A DNA stretch of 24,261 nt, from positions 8,239 through 32,499 of the forward strand of contig SSBO01000032.1 in NCBI GenBank assembly GCA_005281725.1. Reading direction: 5' to 3'. The notes under the pieces were generated by a model that made no database searches, had not been told where the DNA came from, and saw nothing but the letters and a program-made list of their open reading frames with translations. Source of the stretch: Wuchereria bancrofti (Eukaryota > Nematoda > Chromadorea > Rhabditida > Onchocercidae). Within the stretch, counting starts at the first letter, position 1, and each line of letters begins with the position of its first letter. Shown piece by piece: positions 9,641-22,966 of this stretch. A program made the translations under genes and the position numbers.

Positions 9641-10381
9641 CAGTCGTGCATAAGACCTACAAAAACAACTGCCTGCTGCTACCAGAAACTATCAGAGTTT
9701 ATCCCCACAGGTAAAATAAACAGTAATCATTTAAAATTTGACAATTTGCTATGACATACAGTAGCACCGTGATCGTTGTAAGACCAAAACTGATTAAAAG
9801 ACGTAATACGTAAACGGACGTATCGAACGTTTAACTGAAAGTCGAGATGACGTGGTCTTTGTTGTGGAAGCAAAATTTCTCTTGGAAGATTTGATGATTT
9901 AACTTATTATCTCGGGAGAGGTGGTTGATTGAAGGGAGATTCGTGAAATGTAGATGTAAATATGTGGGGTAACAGAGGAAGAGAATAATCCTTTATTAAC
10001 AGAAGCAACCGTACAATCTTGATAGATCCAACAAAACTGATGCATTATATATGTTAAGATGTAGGAGTGCTTTATAATCAGACATTTTTACAAAGAAGAA
10101 ATCGTTTAGACATGATAATGAGTTACTTGAACAATAGGTTACAATGAATAATAGCTACAATGCAAGGGATTGCATGGATATCACAAAGAACTTACATTAG
10201 GTGGCAACTATAATCGGTTACAATAGACATTAAATGGTGGATGCTCATAGCATAGGATTGTTATAAGATCAAAGGTCAGCTAAACGAGTGCGATGCATTG
10301 CAAAGGAAATTATAATGGATTGCTATATTAAGCACTATTAACATTTATTTAGCTTCGCAATATGGAAATTCGCGACAGTCT

Positions 10382-10426
10382 TTACATAATATATGTAAGG
10401 CCTTATTATAATATGACCATATTATA
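10382..10426. repeat. Cluster of three small AT-rich palindromes
   Basis: Three inverted repeats follow one another: TTACATA/TATGTAA with a 3-base loop (10382-10398), the palindrome AAGGCCTT (10397-10404), and TATAATATG/CATATTATA with a 2-base loop (10407-10426). They could form small hairpins. There is no terminal-repeat or target-site structure that would make them a transposon, and no gene end beside them that would make them a terminator. Confidence 0.5.
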
Positions 10427-10983
10427 TTGTGCATAATTTATCTAATTTCAGATGACATCGTTTCCAAACAAATTAACTATAGCATTCACATATCAACATC
10501 GATCTTCGATTTATGCAAATTTCTCTCTGTAACTGTCCCTGAATTTTGAATTTTTTTTTAAAGCAATCGATATGGCAATTGTGCATTTAATTGTAATACG
10601 AAGTAAGTTCTATTCAGTCTGTACACTAATTACACTAATGCACTGTTTATTGCATTGCATTTAAATACAAACAAAATAGTAATATGAGTACATTACAATT
10701 GATCACAACTAATCATAGAATATGTTATAGGAATAATCAATCACAGTATTTCTCCATGATAATGTGTATTGATAACGTGATAAGCGATAGTTTAGAAAAC
10801 CTATCCACCTAATAATGATATCATTTCAAAGGGATATCTATTTGATTAAAGATACCTTCGCTATCCATAAAAGCTCACACAATTTTATCAGAGTTTTTAG
10901 TTAGTTCTTGTTTCAGTTTCTTAAAGAACGAAAAAAAAACTGCAAATGGATATGATAAAAAGTATGCAAGTGTAAATGAAAAC

Positions 10984-12650
<1,667 letters not shown>

Positions 12651-12660
12651 CTAAAATAGC
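12651..12660 (-). promoter_or_regulatory. Candidate spliced-leader acceptor at the RUVBL1 relic start
   Basis: On the minus strand GCTATTTTAG ends immediately before the ATG of exon 1. A canonical acceptor touching the initiator codon, with no coding exon recognised upstream, is what nematode trans-splicing of a spliced leader would look like. It could instead be an ordinary cis acceptor after a 5'-UTR exon. Confidence 0.35.
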
Positions 12661-14058
12661 ACACATTTAATTTTAAATTATCATAAGCAATTTAATTGCA
12701 AGCTTAGCATAAATATGCATCACATATAAGAATCAAACATATATTTATATCTTATATTATGTACAATAATAAATATAAAAGCTCTCAAAAATTTCCTACT
12801 AATATGAATATTTTAAATTATGTTACAAATAAACGTATGTTTATGGAACATTTCGATAAGTACAAATGACACTTTTCTAATTTTTACATAACGAACACAC
12901 AATGACCCAATTCTAACGTAACAATTACGTCCAATTCTCATGTAACACGTACCAGCCAAAATCCCACGCAACTTCCTGCGTAACACGCACTAGCTCATGA
13001 ACTACCGTACGGTTTTGATACTCTCAAAAAGTCTGTACCTCTAAACCGCACATTTAAAAATGATGTATCACATTGGTAGGTTAAAGTGAACAGCATCCCA
13101 AAAATGTCAGTTTGGTGATATTCCTGATGACGGATAGAGCACTGAAAAATTGTTTAACTTCTACTTTTCATTATTATCTAAATTTTCTATCTAATAATTA
13201 TATAAAAATGATTAATTCGTGTTCTTTATTGCAACGTGACAAAACAGTCTATTATTTAGTCTATTATGTTTAGAATTTAATATTTATTAGCAAAATACTG
13301 TAAGCAAAAGACTAATTTATTTATGGAACAAAAACGACTTCCCATATCGGAGTCTATCACAAAGCCATGTTACACAACCATAGCATTCTAAGTCCAAAGC
13401 ATTCTAAATTCAAGTACAATAATACATTATTTCAACAAGAAATCGAACTAAAAGAAAAAATCTATATTAAATTAAGGTGTAATGAAAATTTAATAAGGAT
13501 GGAACTAATAATACTATTATTATTACTATTCACTATTTAAAAATGACAAGCACAAGTAAACATAGAACAAAAAAAAAAGAAACCTACAACAGTATTACAT
13601 CGATACAATCCTTCTAGAATACTGGAATACTGCTCTTTCCAATAGATTTTCTCAAAACTGCACGTTATTTTGATATGAAAAAATATTGTAAAGAAGAAAT
13701 AAAGCTAAGGAAGATTACAATCAATACCAGATCATGAAATAAATTAAGACTGTGTTTTTAGAAGATGAGATACCCTGTAACACAATAATATCTATAGAGA
13801 ATTTCATGTGAAGTATATACTTAGAAAACTAAACATTAATGTTTTTATAGTTTATATCAATTATGAGAGCTGTAAAAAAAGTGCATTTGAAATAAATTAT
13901 ATATGAAATAAAATCACACATAGTTGTCTTAAAATTAATGAGCACTCTTTATGCCTAAGTGAGAAAATTCCAGAAATGATATTGCTTGTAGAAAATGGTG
14001 TTAAAAGCTGTGATAATTTATGCAAAAAATTAAGTCTATAGCCAAGTGAAATGTTACA
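12653..14058. other. AT-rich spacer between the RUVBL1 and SLC10 relics
   Basis: No gene is supported. A short degenerate repeat lies at about 12886-12990. Elsewhere there are only A/T-rich tracts, a short ATTATTATTATT-like stretch near 13510-13530, and a small direct repeat AGCATTCTAA at 13382 and 13399. Confidence 0.5.
12886..12990. repeat. Short degenerate tandem repeat, period about 25-28 bp
   Basis: Related segments recur: CCCAATTCTAACGTAACAAT, then CCAATTCTCATGTAACACGT, then a more diverged CCAAAATCCCACGCAACTTC followed by CTGCGTAACACGCACTAGC. Each contains a GTAAC or GCAAC core. The block is richer in C and G than the surrounding DNA. No function is evident. Confidence 0.45.
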
Positions 14059-14442
14059 TTATGAATAAATTTTATGAAAGCGAGATCTATCGCGAGACAT
14101 TTCGTTTTTCATTAATATTAATGGGCTATCGTTGTTTGGATTCGATTTATATTTAATAATAGGAGTTCCATTAGAGTTATCAATTCCTGGATTAATTTTC
14201 ATTGCTATCTCTTCGATATCACTACTTTTTGCATTTCTTCCCTTTTCAAACTTTTCACATAGCCAATGTATTCCTACAATGAACAGAAGTGGTGCTGGTG
14301 TCATACTTGCGCAGTTAACAGGAATCAATGCACTAATGTCAGTATCTGGATCAAGAAACAAAAACTGAAATTATTCGATAGATGCTTTTATAAAAAAAAA
14401 TAACAAGGAAAACAAAGCAATTTCACAAAATATAAGTGGAAT

Positions 14443-14500
14443 TATGAATCCAAATTATGACACTTTTTGGATATGAATCCAAATTATGACACTTTTTGGA
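14443..14500. repeat. 29-bp perfect tandem duplication
   Basis: The unit starting TATGAATCCAAATTATGACA occurs at 14443-14471 and again, back to back, at 14472-14500. It lies between the last two exon remnants of the SLC10 relic. There is no N here, so it looks like a real replication-slippage event and not an assembly join. Confidence 0.9.
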
Positions 14501-15557
14501 AATGCATTTTCTTTGTTACGAGACGAATTAGATTAATTCTCAATTGCATGCATGCAGTTACCAATCAAATTTCTACTGAAAGAATTCAACAACCTAGTTT
14601 TATCAATGATAGCTATGCTTGTATTTTGAATACCAGTTTCGATTGCTATTGAGGTGACATTTGGTGGTGATTGCCGAAGAATAACTGCTGTCAAGCAGCC
14701 AATTACAAATTGTAAGATGAAAAATTAAAATAATGAGGAATTGAATAATAAAGAGCAAAACAATACCCAATAAAGCTATCCATGTCAACAAACGAATCAT
14801 ATATATATATTGGTTAATGCTCCCAAACCAATGAAAAAAATCAGGACGAATATGATAAGTGGTAGCATTATCTATAAATGAATGTATTAATTGTTTTGAA
14901 GAGTAACTGTGTTTCAAACAAAAAGAAAAGTTGACAAAAATTTGATCATTTTAGTTTTAAAAAACAAACTTTTCGAGTCTGAAGTCGTAATGTTGGCTTG
15001 AAATGTGAAATTGCAACACCAAAAATCAATGTACTATCATTATAATGAGAGAATTTTGATGTGTGGAATCTTGATAATTGCTTCAGGATGAAAACTGTCG
15101 AGAAAATTAAAGCCGCATCCAAAATGGTATCATTACTGTAATATTGTGATAAATTACTTTCATCAACAAAATCCTACTATGTTATGCATCAGAAAAAGAT
15201 TTATGTTATTCTTGAAAATGTAAAATGTATAATATATGATGGCTGAAATAATAGTGTAGTACGATAAATGAAGAAGTAAGAAATACATTTTTAAAGAAGA
15301 GAATGAAATTTGAAACAATTGAAAAAACTAGTTCTACAATAAACACTAAAAATAAGTTCCTTCTTTTTTTTGGTCCTCAACTTTTCTAATTTAAGAATAA
15401 AGGAAAAGTTTACCTAAAGCTGTTATGGTACTATAAAATGCCACTGTTAGAGATACTGGCAAATTACCATCTAACAGAACAGTCCAATAGTTGCCGGCAC
15501 CACCACCAGGTACGCAACCAGCCAAGTGCAAAAGAATGCAAACCATTAGCGGTAAAA

Positions 15558-15591
15558 ATAATATTTGCAATACCATAATATTTGCAATACC
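15558..15591. repeat. 17-bp perfect tandem duplication inside an SLC10 relic exon
   Basis: ATAATATTTGCAATACC occurs at 15558-15574 and 15575-15591. Because 17 is not a multiple of three, the second copy shifts the reading frame inside an exon of the SLC10-type relic. It is an inactivating lesion that can be read directly. Confidence 0.88.
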
Positions 15592-16676
15592 CCAAGCAAG
15601 CTAAATGGAAAATGATTTTTTTTTAAAATTTTTCATATTAACCTAAAATAGCAAGGTTTAACTTGAAAGTTCCAATAAGTTAAAGGCAGCATAGTTGAAG
15701 ATGTAGTTATGTTTCGATATTGAAGACCCACATAGTTTAATAACTTCAAAAATCTAAACAGCATTTTACTCGACACAAAAGTAACACCACCATATCAATA
15801 TTACTCGAGAAAACCATTCACCAAAGAAAAATCATTTAATATTTTCTTTAGAATACAGAAAGTACACTTTAGAACTTCTGACATAAAACTTATTTTCTCA
15901 AAATCATTAAATATCAATAAATCAAACTAGGTTGAGTGGTGCGAAAATAACTTACTACGTGCAAAAACCGATCATCGGTGCAACAGGTTCTTTAATTACT
16001 TCCAGCATAATATGCCCATCAAGCTAAAATAATAATTTGTAAATAAGTGACAGCAATAATTTCTCATAAAAAAAAGTAGTTTACATTAGACTAATAACTG
16101 AATTAGATCACATTTTCGTTTGCTACTATAAGAAAAGCAAATATCATAATTTCTGGTCCAAATTCTAATCAGTCAACCTTTTTGATTTATGCTCTGTACC
16201 GAAAGTTCTTCAGTCATATTTAGAAAGGAAATTTTTACATATTAGGAAGAATACTACAAAAATAATCGCATCCCATCAATATATTAGCGATAATAATTAA
16301 AATTTCCAATGCTGATAAAAATAATCGATTTTCAAGTCGTTTATTGTTTTGAATAATCCAAACATCAAGCGTGTTATTCTGTTGATCAAAACCATTTCCG
16401 TTCTGCAATAAAGAATTTCATACTCGAATGTTCTAAAAATTAAGGCAAATTAACTTGATATAAATCATTCCATGCCTAGTTCGCCTATCTCATATAAAAA
16501 TCGATCATCATCCATAGTTTCATCCATACTTAATAAACATACTTTTACGGCTGTCCAGTAAATGTGATATTTACCTGCAAAATTACAACAAATTTGCATA
16601 TCTCAAAAAAAAAAGAAAAAAAAAAACAATGAACCTGCAGAGAACGAATTCTTAAGAAAAATAATTTTATAAGAAC

Positions 16677-16772
16677 CTCATATTTTCTGAGTTGTTTCTC
16701 TTCGATGAATATGCGCCCAATTTGAATTGTTTTCGCTCTTTTGCTGCTGTAGCAATATCTTCATCAATTGAT
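16677..16772 (-). pseudogene. Possible N-terminal (extracellular) exon of the SLC10 relic
   Basis: After an acceptor TTTATAG, the minus-strand frame reads SIDEDIATAAKERKQFKLGA then YSSKRNNSENM, ending at a weak donor (AG|GTTCTT). The segment lies directly upstream of the exon starting VNITFTGQP and has the hydrophilic, N-glycosylation-site-containing character (NNSE) of the extracellular N-terminal domain of larger SLC10-like proteins. The splice phase to the next exon does not fit (AG plus GTAA would give a stop), so either another exon is missing or the site has decayed. It is assigned mainly by position. Confidence 0.35.
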
Positions 16773-16999
16773 CTATAAATCCAGAGAATATCACTGATAG
16801 ATAATAATAAAATAATAAAATAAAAAAAATAACTTTGAATGAAAAACCTATTCTTCATTAAATATATAGCCTTCTCCAATTTGTCATATGAAATACAAAG
16901 TTATTATTCGAAAATAAAATTTAGGGAAAATGAGTTAGGAAAAACGAATAAAATATAAGAAAGTATTCAACGAAAAAAAAGAAACAAAAAACTCCAAAC

Positions 17000-17144
17000 T
17001 TTAGAAAAACTGCAAATGATTTTTCGGGTGGTAATTTTGCAAATTCCTGACGATTCGTACCCAAATCAACAGTTACTTTAATCGTTTTATTGGTACCAGC
17101 CATGAGATCATGAATATAAGGAGAATCAAATCGAATTCGAGCAA
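17000..17144 (-). pseudogene. Possible upstream N-terminal exon of the SLC10 relic
   Basis: Following a possible acceptor (AATCAG), the frame reads ARIRFDSPYIHDLMAGTNKT then IKVTVDLGTNRQEFAKLPPE and KSF. A beta-strand-like segment with the glycosylation site NKT suits the extracellular domain of an SLC10-like protein, and it is next in line upstream. The internal ATG at 17103 could be a start but need not be. Direct family identification was not possible from memory, so the assignment is positional. Confidence 0.33.
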
Positions 17145-18424
17145 CTGATTATATTCTAGAGCTAGTCACCGATACCATCATATTCAAGATTAATTGTATC
17201 AATAAAAAATGGGCATCCTCGGGAAGTCATTTATTCCTGATAGTATAAACATGTAATATTTAATTTGTTGAAATGAAACAAAAAAGAATTTCCAATTCAA
17301 TTTTCTTTTTTTATTAGAATGCACAGTTGTAAATAATAGTTAAGTCTTCTTTTTTTTGTAAAATTAAAAGAAAACAAAATTATAATTGCAAACCATTCAA
17401 ATATTACTTTTATATTCGTAACTGAAAAACTCATGCAATAAGCTAATAGCCAATTAATATAAAAGGAATCAGTGTATTAAATATTATAAGAGTAGTTTAC
17501 TAGTGTAAAACTAAAAATATTCATATCACTAATCATATTTGCTAAAACTAATAACATTAATAATAGATTGGATGGTAATGTCTTCTGTACATTTAAAATT
17601 AAGTACCTCCATAAAACAAAATGAATTTGTTTGCACTTTTTTGATCAAAATTTATTTTCCGCTCATATAATTGCATAAAAGGTATTTCAATTTATAAAAA
17701 TTTTAAACTTATTTCTCGGAAAATATTATTTCTAGCTTACATTTAGGATTAAAAGCGAATTTTAAATTAACACCAAAAAAATTCAGGAAATAATAAACCT
17801 TAGTAACATTGCTTCGGCAAATTTTGATAGTGCTGTGATAAGCATTTGATAATTAATTGACAATAAGTTTAATGAGTGATGTTATAATATTATAGTAATA
17901 AGCAAATCAACTTACTACCAAATAATAATCTGATGAATAATAGCTTTAAAAAAATACTTTGTAAAATGAAAAAAGGAAAAACTAAAGTTCCTCTTACTTT
18001 CCCTTTTTTTTCTTTTTTATTGGAATGAAACTACTGAATAAAATATATTCCAAAATATTATTAAATTTCTCATTCAATAATGAACAGAAAATAAATCGCT
18101 GCCGGTAATAAAAATTTTCGAATAGATAAGCAATTTAAAGCGAAAAATTTGATGAATAATAGCTATTCAAGAAAAATTAATGCTTTGCAATTACTTTTAA
18201 AAGGACAAATACCAACAAATTATTTCTAGCCCATTTCATTATCATTATTTGAATAATAATAATAATAATATCTATTTCCTCTAATAATATCATTACTACT
18301 TCATTTTTTCTAATTCTTAAGTTTTATTCTTTATCATCCTTTTCAAGATGATAAAAACAGCACTGACAATATCAATGATTGATTATAAAATATAAGCTTT
18401 GGTGAAAAAAGTATTTCGCTAGAT
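17145..18424. other. Very AT-rich sequence without genes
   Basis: No coding segment, RNA gene or transposon is recognisable. Homopolymer and A/T-rich stretches dominate. A short AAT microsatellite lies near 18250-18270. Confidence 0.55.
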
Positions 18425-20003
18425 AACATTTTGAATATCTCATTTTTACTTATAATGCAATAAAATCGAACACAAATAATAGTTTGTAGAATATAAGAAA
18501 TAACTAGAAATCTAATGAAGTAAGGAATTGTCGTTTCAAAAGATTATTTTAAAATATTAATAGAAGTTTCAAAAGTAGGGAGAATATTGGAAACATTTAA
18601 TCAGTTTATCGGGATAAGAAATTCTAATTGTCGCTATGGCTATCTGAACCGTTGATTGAATGCACTATTAAAAGAAACATTGCTTATTTAAAATATGAAA
18701 ATTTGAGAAACGAAAATTAAAAATTCAACTAAAAAATTCACTTAAAATTAAAAACTTTAAATTTAAATAATGCAGTAGATTTTTTTTACATTCCTAAAAA
18801 TAATTTACTACTATCAAAGAGTTAAGAAAGTAAAAATATTAGCTGAAATAAAAATTATTACTTTTTAATGAAGCTAATCACGATGCCTTTATTGCTAAAA
18901 AACAAAAACAAAAAAAAAAGAAAAAGAAGAAAAGTGCGAAAGAAAAGTAGAAATAAAAATAAAATACCTTTTTATGAAACAAACATTTCACTTTTTACTA
19001 CTTAAAATATTAGCAAGTATCATATATTAAAAATTACTACAAATTTATTAAAAATAACACATTTTCTTTTCAAATCACTAATGAAATTTCAAAAATTAAA
19101 TAATGTCAATAAAAAAAATTATTGCTATAAATCAATATAATATAACAAAAAATTTGTTAAGAAAAAGATTTAGAAGCATTCTAAGTAAATAAATTTCCTA
19201 ACAAATAAACTTAATGACTAAATATGAAGAAAAAATGTAATCATAAAGTATTCAAAACATGTCAGATATCAATTTTTTTCCTTTTTTTGAGATAATAATT
19301 GCTATATTATTAAAAGATTATCTTTAAAGGAACATTTTTAAGAGAAGAAAACATTTCAATTTCAAAGTTGCATGAAATGAACGGTTGGAATGAGAAAGAT
19401 AAATCATGATGCACTGAATGATGTAAACTGCAATTGCAGCAAACTAAAAAATAAACAAGGGAAAAAAGAAAGAATGAAAAAAAGAAGAAATGATGATGAC
19501 AATTGTTAATGAGAAAGAAAAATGACACACAGAAATATTTTCATGAGTTTGTGACAAAATGCTACTCATATACTTTGTGAATAAATAAACTGGCACTCTT
19601 CTCTTACCAATAAAAACGCTCACATTTTCTCAATTTTCTTTTTTTAAGTAGCTGAATTGTTTATCAAGAGAATAAACAAAAAAAATAAATAAACAAATGC
19701 TTAGATTACTTTATCCTTCCCATTTATCACACTTTTTAACACACTAATTAACAAATAGCATTGTCGCGAAAGACGCGAAAGTTGGAATAAATCCTTAAGA
19801 AAAAATAGAAATAATTTCCTCCATCCATGACTCATTAATCATCTCATTTATAATTCTTAGATTTATTCCCATCGAATTCCAATGCATTTTTGTTATCTTT
19901 ATTCAAATCTAAAGAGAATCTAAAGAGATAATCTTCCATTGTTATAATGCTTATACTGTAACTAGATGTTTACAGCTTTCTTTATGTAAATGAGCAGCTG
20001 TTT
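18425..20003. repeat. Left copy of a 1579-bp exact direct duplication
   Basis: This block reappears at 20005-21583 (offset 1580) with the N at 20004 between the copies. The content is AT-rich and non-genic, including A/G-rich low-complexity tracts near 18900-18950 and 19440-19530. The 72-residue minus-strand frame inside it (19310-19528) is a low-complexity translation of such a tract. This is the same unmerged contig-overlap pattern as at 4722. Confidence 0.92.
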
Positions 20004-20004
20004 N

Positions 20005-21583
20005 AACATTTTGAATATCTCATTTTTACTTATAATGCAATAAAATCGAACACAAATAATAGTTTGTAGAATATAAGAAATAACTAGAAATCTAATGAAG
20101 TAAGGAATTGTCGTTTCAAAAGATTATTTTAAAATATTAATAGAAGTTTCAAAAGTAGGGAGAATATTGGAAACATTTAATCAGTTTATCGGGATAAGAA
20201 ATTCTAATTGTCGCTATGGCTATCTGAACCGTTGATTGAATGCACTATTAAAAGAAACATTGCTTATTTAAAATATGAAAATTTGAGAAACGAAAATTAA
20301 AAATTCAACTAAAAAATTCACTTAAAATTAAAAACTTTAAATTTAAATAATGCAGTAGATTTTTTTTACATTCCTAAAAATAATTTACTACTATCAAAGA
20401 GTTAAGAAAGTAAAAATATTAGCTGAAATAAAAATTATTACTTTTTAATGAAGCTAATCACGATGCCTTTATTGCTAAAAAACAAAAACAAAAAAAAAAG
20501 AAAAAGAAGAAAAGTGCGAAAGAAAAGTAGAAATAAAAATAAAATACCTTTTTATGAAACAAACATTTCACTTTTTACTACTTAAAATATTAGCAAGTAT
20601 CATATATTAAAAATTACTACAAATTTATTAAAAATAACACATTTTCTTTTCAAATCACTAATGAAATTTCAAAAATTAAATAATGTCAATAAAAAAAATT
20701 ATTGCTATAAATCAATATAATATAACAAAAAATTTGTTAAGAAAAAGATTTAGAAGCATTCTAAGTAAATAAATTTCCTAACAAATAAACTTAATGACTA
20801 AATATGAAGAAAAAATGTAATCATAAAGTATTCAAAACATGTCAGATATCAATTTTTTTCCTTTTTTTGAGATAATAATTGCTATATTATTAAAAGATTA
20901 TCTTTAAAGGAACATTTTTAAGAGAAGAAAACATTTCAATTTCAAAGTTGCATGAAATGAACGGTTGGAATGAGAAAGATAAATCATGATGCACTGAATG
21001 ATGTAAACTGCAATTGCAGCAAACTAAAAAATAAACAAGGGAAAAAAGAAAGAATGAAAAAAAGAAGAAATGATGATGACAATTGTTAATGAGAAAGAAA
21101 AATGACACACAGAAATATTTTCATGAGTTTGTGACAAAATGCTACTCATATACTTTGTGAATAAATAAACTGGCACTCTTCTCTTACCAATAAAAACGCT
21201 CACATTTTCTCAATTTTCTTTTTTTAAGTAGCTGAATTGTTTATCAAGAGAATAAACAAAAAAAATAAATAAACAAATGCTTAGATTACTTTATCCTTCC
21301 CATTTATCACACTTTTTAACACACTAATTAACAAATAGCATTGTCGCGAAAGACGCGAAAGTTGGAATAAATCCTTAAGAAAAAATAGAAATAATTTCCT
21401 CCATCCATGACTCATTAATCATCTCATTTATAATTCTTAGATTTATTCCCATCGAATTCCAATGCATTTTTGTTATCTTTATTCAAATCTAAAGAGAATC
21501 TAAAGAGATAATCTTCCATTGTTATAATGCTTATACTGTAACTAGATGTTTACAGCTTTCTTTATGTAAATGAGCAGCTGTTT
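20005..21583. repeat. Right copy of the 1579-bp exact direct duplication
   Basis: It repeats 18425-20003 and then runs into unique sequence at 21584. No gene is present. It should be collapsed with the left copy when estimating true spacing between the SLC10 relic and the retrotransposon. Confidence 0.92.
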
Positions 21584-22966
21584 AATGTTTAATGTAAACC
21601 ACTCCCATTTTAAGCATTTATAAACCTTGCGATATTAAGCCGTGGTAATTCAAAAATAAACGCTTTCTCCACGAGCCGTTGGTGTCCGTAAAGCTTTCAC
21701 AACAAGCATAAATTGAAAATGTCAAAAATGCATACTTTCTTCCAGATTCCTAAACACGATTACATTTTACACAACTCATTATACTTAAATTGAGGGAAAG
21801 TTTAAATCTAATATAGTAAAGCTTTTCATACACACATACATATTATGTACCATTAATCATGATTACTTACATATTATTATTTATACTTACTTTACACACA
21901 AATGCGCAAAAGTGTCGGGATGAATTCGAGCTTCACAATAACAGGAAAACTTTGCATTCATAAAAGTATTAGAAAAACAGTAAGAGTCACAGAATTTGAA
22001 AAAATTTATTACCTTCATGTGACAAAAAAAAGAACAATTGACAGAGGNACACACAAATGCGCAAAAGTGTCGGGATGAATTCGAGCTTCACAATAACAGG
22101 AAAACTTTGCATTCATAAAAGTATTAGAAAAACAGTAAGAGTCACAGAATTTGAAAAAATTTATTACCTTCATGTGACAAAAAAAAGAACAATTGACAGA
22201 GGAGAACTTCAAAATAATACATATATAATAAAGTTCAAGTAAATTTAAAATGCTCTAATAAATAATGCACTTCAAGATAGAACAAGAAAAGGGGAAGAAA
22301 TCAAATGTTAGTATCTAATTTATGGAAATATTTGTAATAACTTCAATTGCTCTCTGTCATCTTTTTTCTTTACCAATTAAGATTCATTTTTTGTAGTGTT
22401 CTAAAACAGTTTCCAACATTTTAAGTAGTGTAGCCATTTTGTGATGAATAAAAACACTGGTAAAATCAACAAACAATTAATCAGACCAAACTATAATAAA
22501 ATGGAATAGAAAAAGCTCATTAATATTTGTAATACTGAAATTTTAGCAAAAATTGCGAAGATAAAAATCAAACAAATAAATGAAGCAAAGCAATAAATGA
22601 GCAAACGATAAAAAACGCTAAATGTGAACAAGACTTTAATAGTTCTCTAAGAAAAGATGCCGCAAATCAAGTCTACATAGATCAAAAAAGGAAAAAAAAA
22701 ACCTCTGCGTATCTTTATAAAATTCCTTAGCAGTGATATAAAAAAGATTTTTCGAAAGAAATAAAACATGGGCCAACAATTAGCAATATCAGTAACACGA
22801 ATTGCTTACAGTTCAATTCATGGTTTAAAGCAATAGAATAGCTTATTACATTAGCAAAAAGTAAGACATAGAAACATGCTTTTTCTCTTCATATTATTAA
22901 TAATCAATGATTGATGCTATGATACAAGATTAGCTAAATTTTATTAAAAATAAAATTGATGAATAG
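21584..22966. other. AT-rich sequence without genes, containing a small duplication
   Basis: A slightly less AT-rich patch at about 21640-21700 has no recognisable coding content. The rest is A/T-rich. The duplicated 154-bp segment listed separately lies inside. The frames on both strands at 22015-22242 are produced by this duplication or are short and unassigned. Confidence 0.5.
21894..22202. repeat. 154-bp exact direct duplication across an N
   Basis: Bases 21894-22047 are repeated at 22049-22202 with the N at 22048 between them. It is the fifth instance in this window of the same assembly pattern. The open frames over it have no recognisable homology. Confidence 0.9.

Larger units (their letters stand above)
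8972..10983. other. Long region between MRPL12 exon A and the RUVBL1 relic
   Basis: The start and first exon of MRPL12 should lie here or beyond, but no frame with a convincing targeting peptide, correct splice phase and donor was found. The region holds a degenerate tandem repeat at 9415-9640, a less AT-rich island at about 9770-9960, and a cluster of small palindromes at 10382-10426. No remains of the missing RUVBL1 exons (Walker B, sensor or C-terminal parts) were recognised here. Confidence 0.5.
14059..16574 (-). pseudogene. SLC10-type (bile acid:sodium symporter family) pseudogene
   Basis: SLC10/SBF proteins are multi-pass membrane symporters. Decayed exons in family order: 16468-16574 (VNITFTGQP then frameshift); 16268-16402 (NTLDVWIIQNNKRLENRLFL, then LEILIIIANILMGC, with no GT donor); 15956-16023 (LDGHIMLEVIKEPVAPMIGF); 15414-15600 (AGCVPGGGAGNYWTVLLDGN, then LPVSLTVAFYSTITALG, the SBF signature); a weak remnant at 14970-15119; 14608-14871 (SIAIETGIQNTSIAI, the second signature); and 14059-14364, an intact C-terminal exon reading DTDISALIPVNCASMTPAPL and ending in TAA. 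Damage: a frame break in the first exon, a 17-bp tandem duplication that shifts frame in 15414-15600, frame breaks between the two halves of 14608-14871, and lost donors. Introns are retained. Possible N-terminal extracellular exons lie further upstream. Too damaged to encode a transporter. Confidence 0.8.

Noticed and set aside
9418..9651. 77-residue minus-strand frame as the missing first exon of MRPL12
   Set aside because: It is made of degenerate tandem repeat units, and its donor leaves a phase that does not match the acceptor of exon A.
14059..14361. An independent small gene of about 100 residues
   Set aside because: The sequence is the C-terminal exon of an SLC10-type protein with a clear acceptor in front; the rest of the gene is decayed upstream.
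19310..21108. Two identical 72-residue minus-strand frames
   Set aside because: They translate purine-rich low-complexity DNA (strings of F, S and L), and the second is only the assembly copy of the first.
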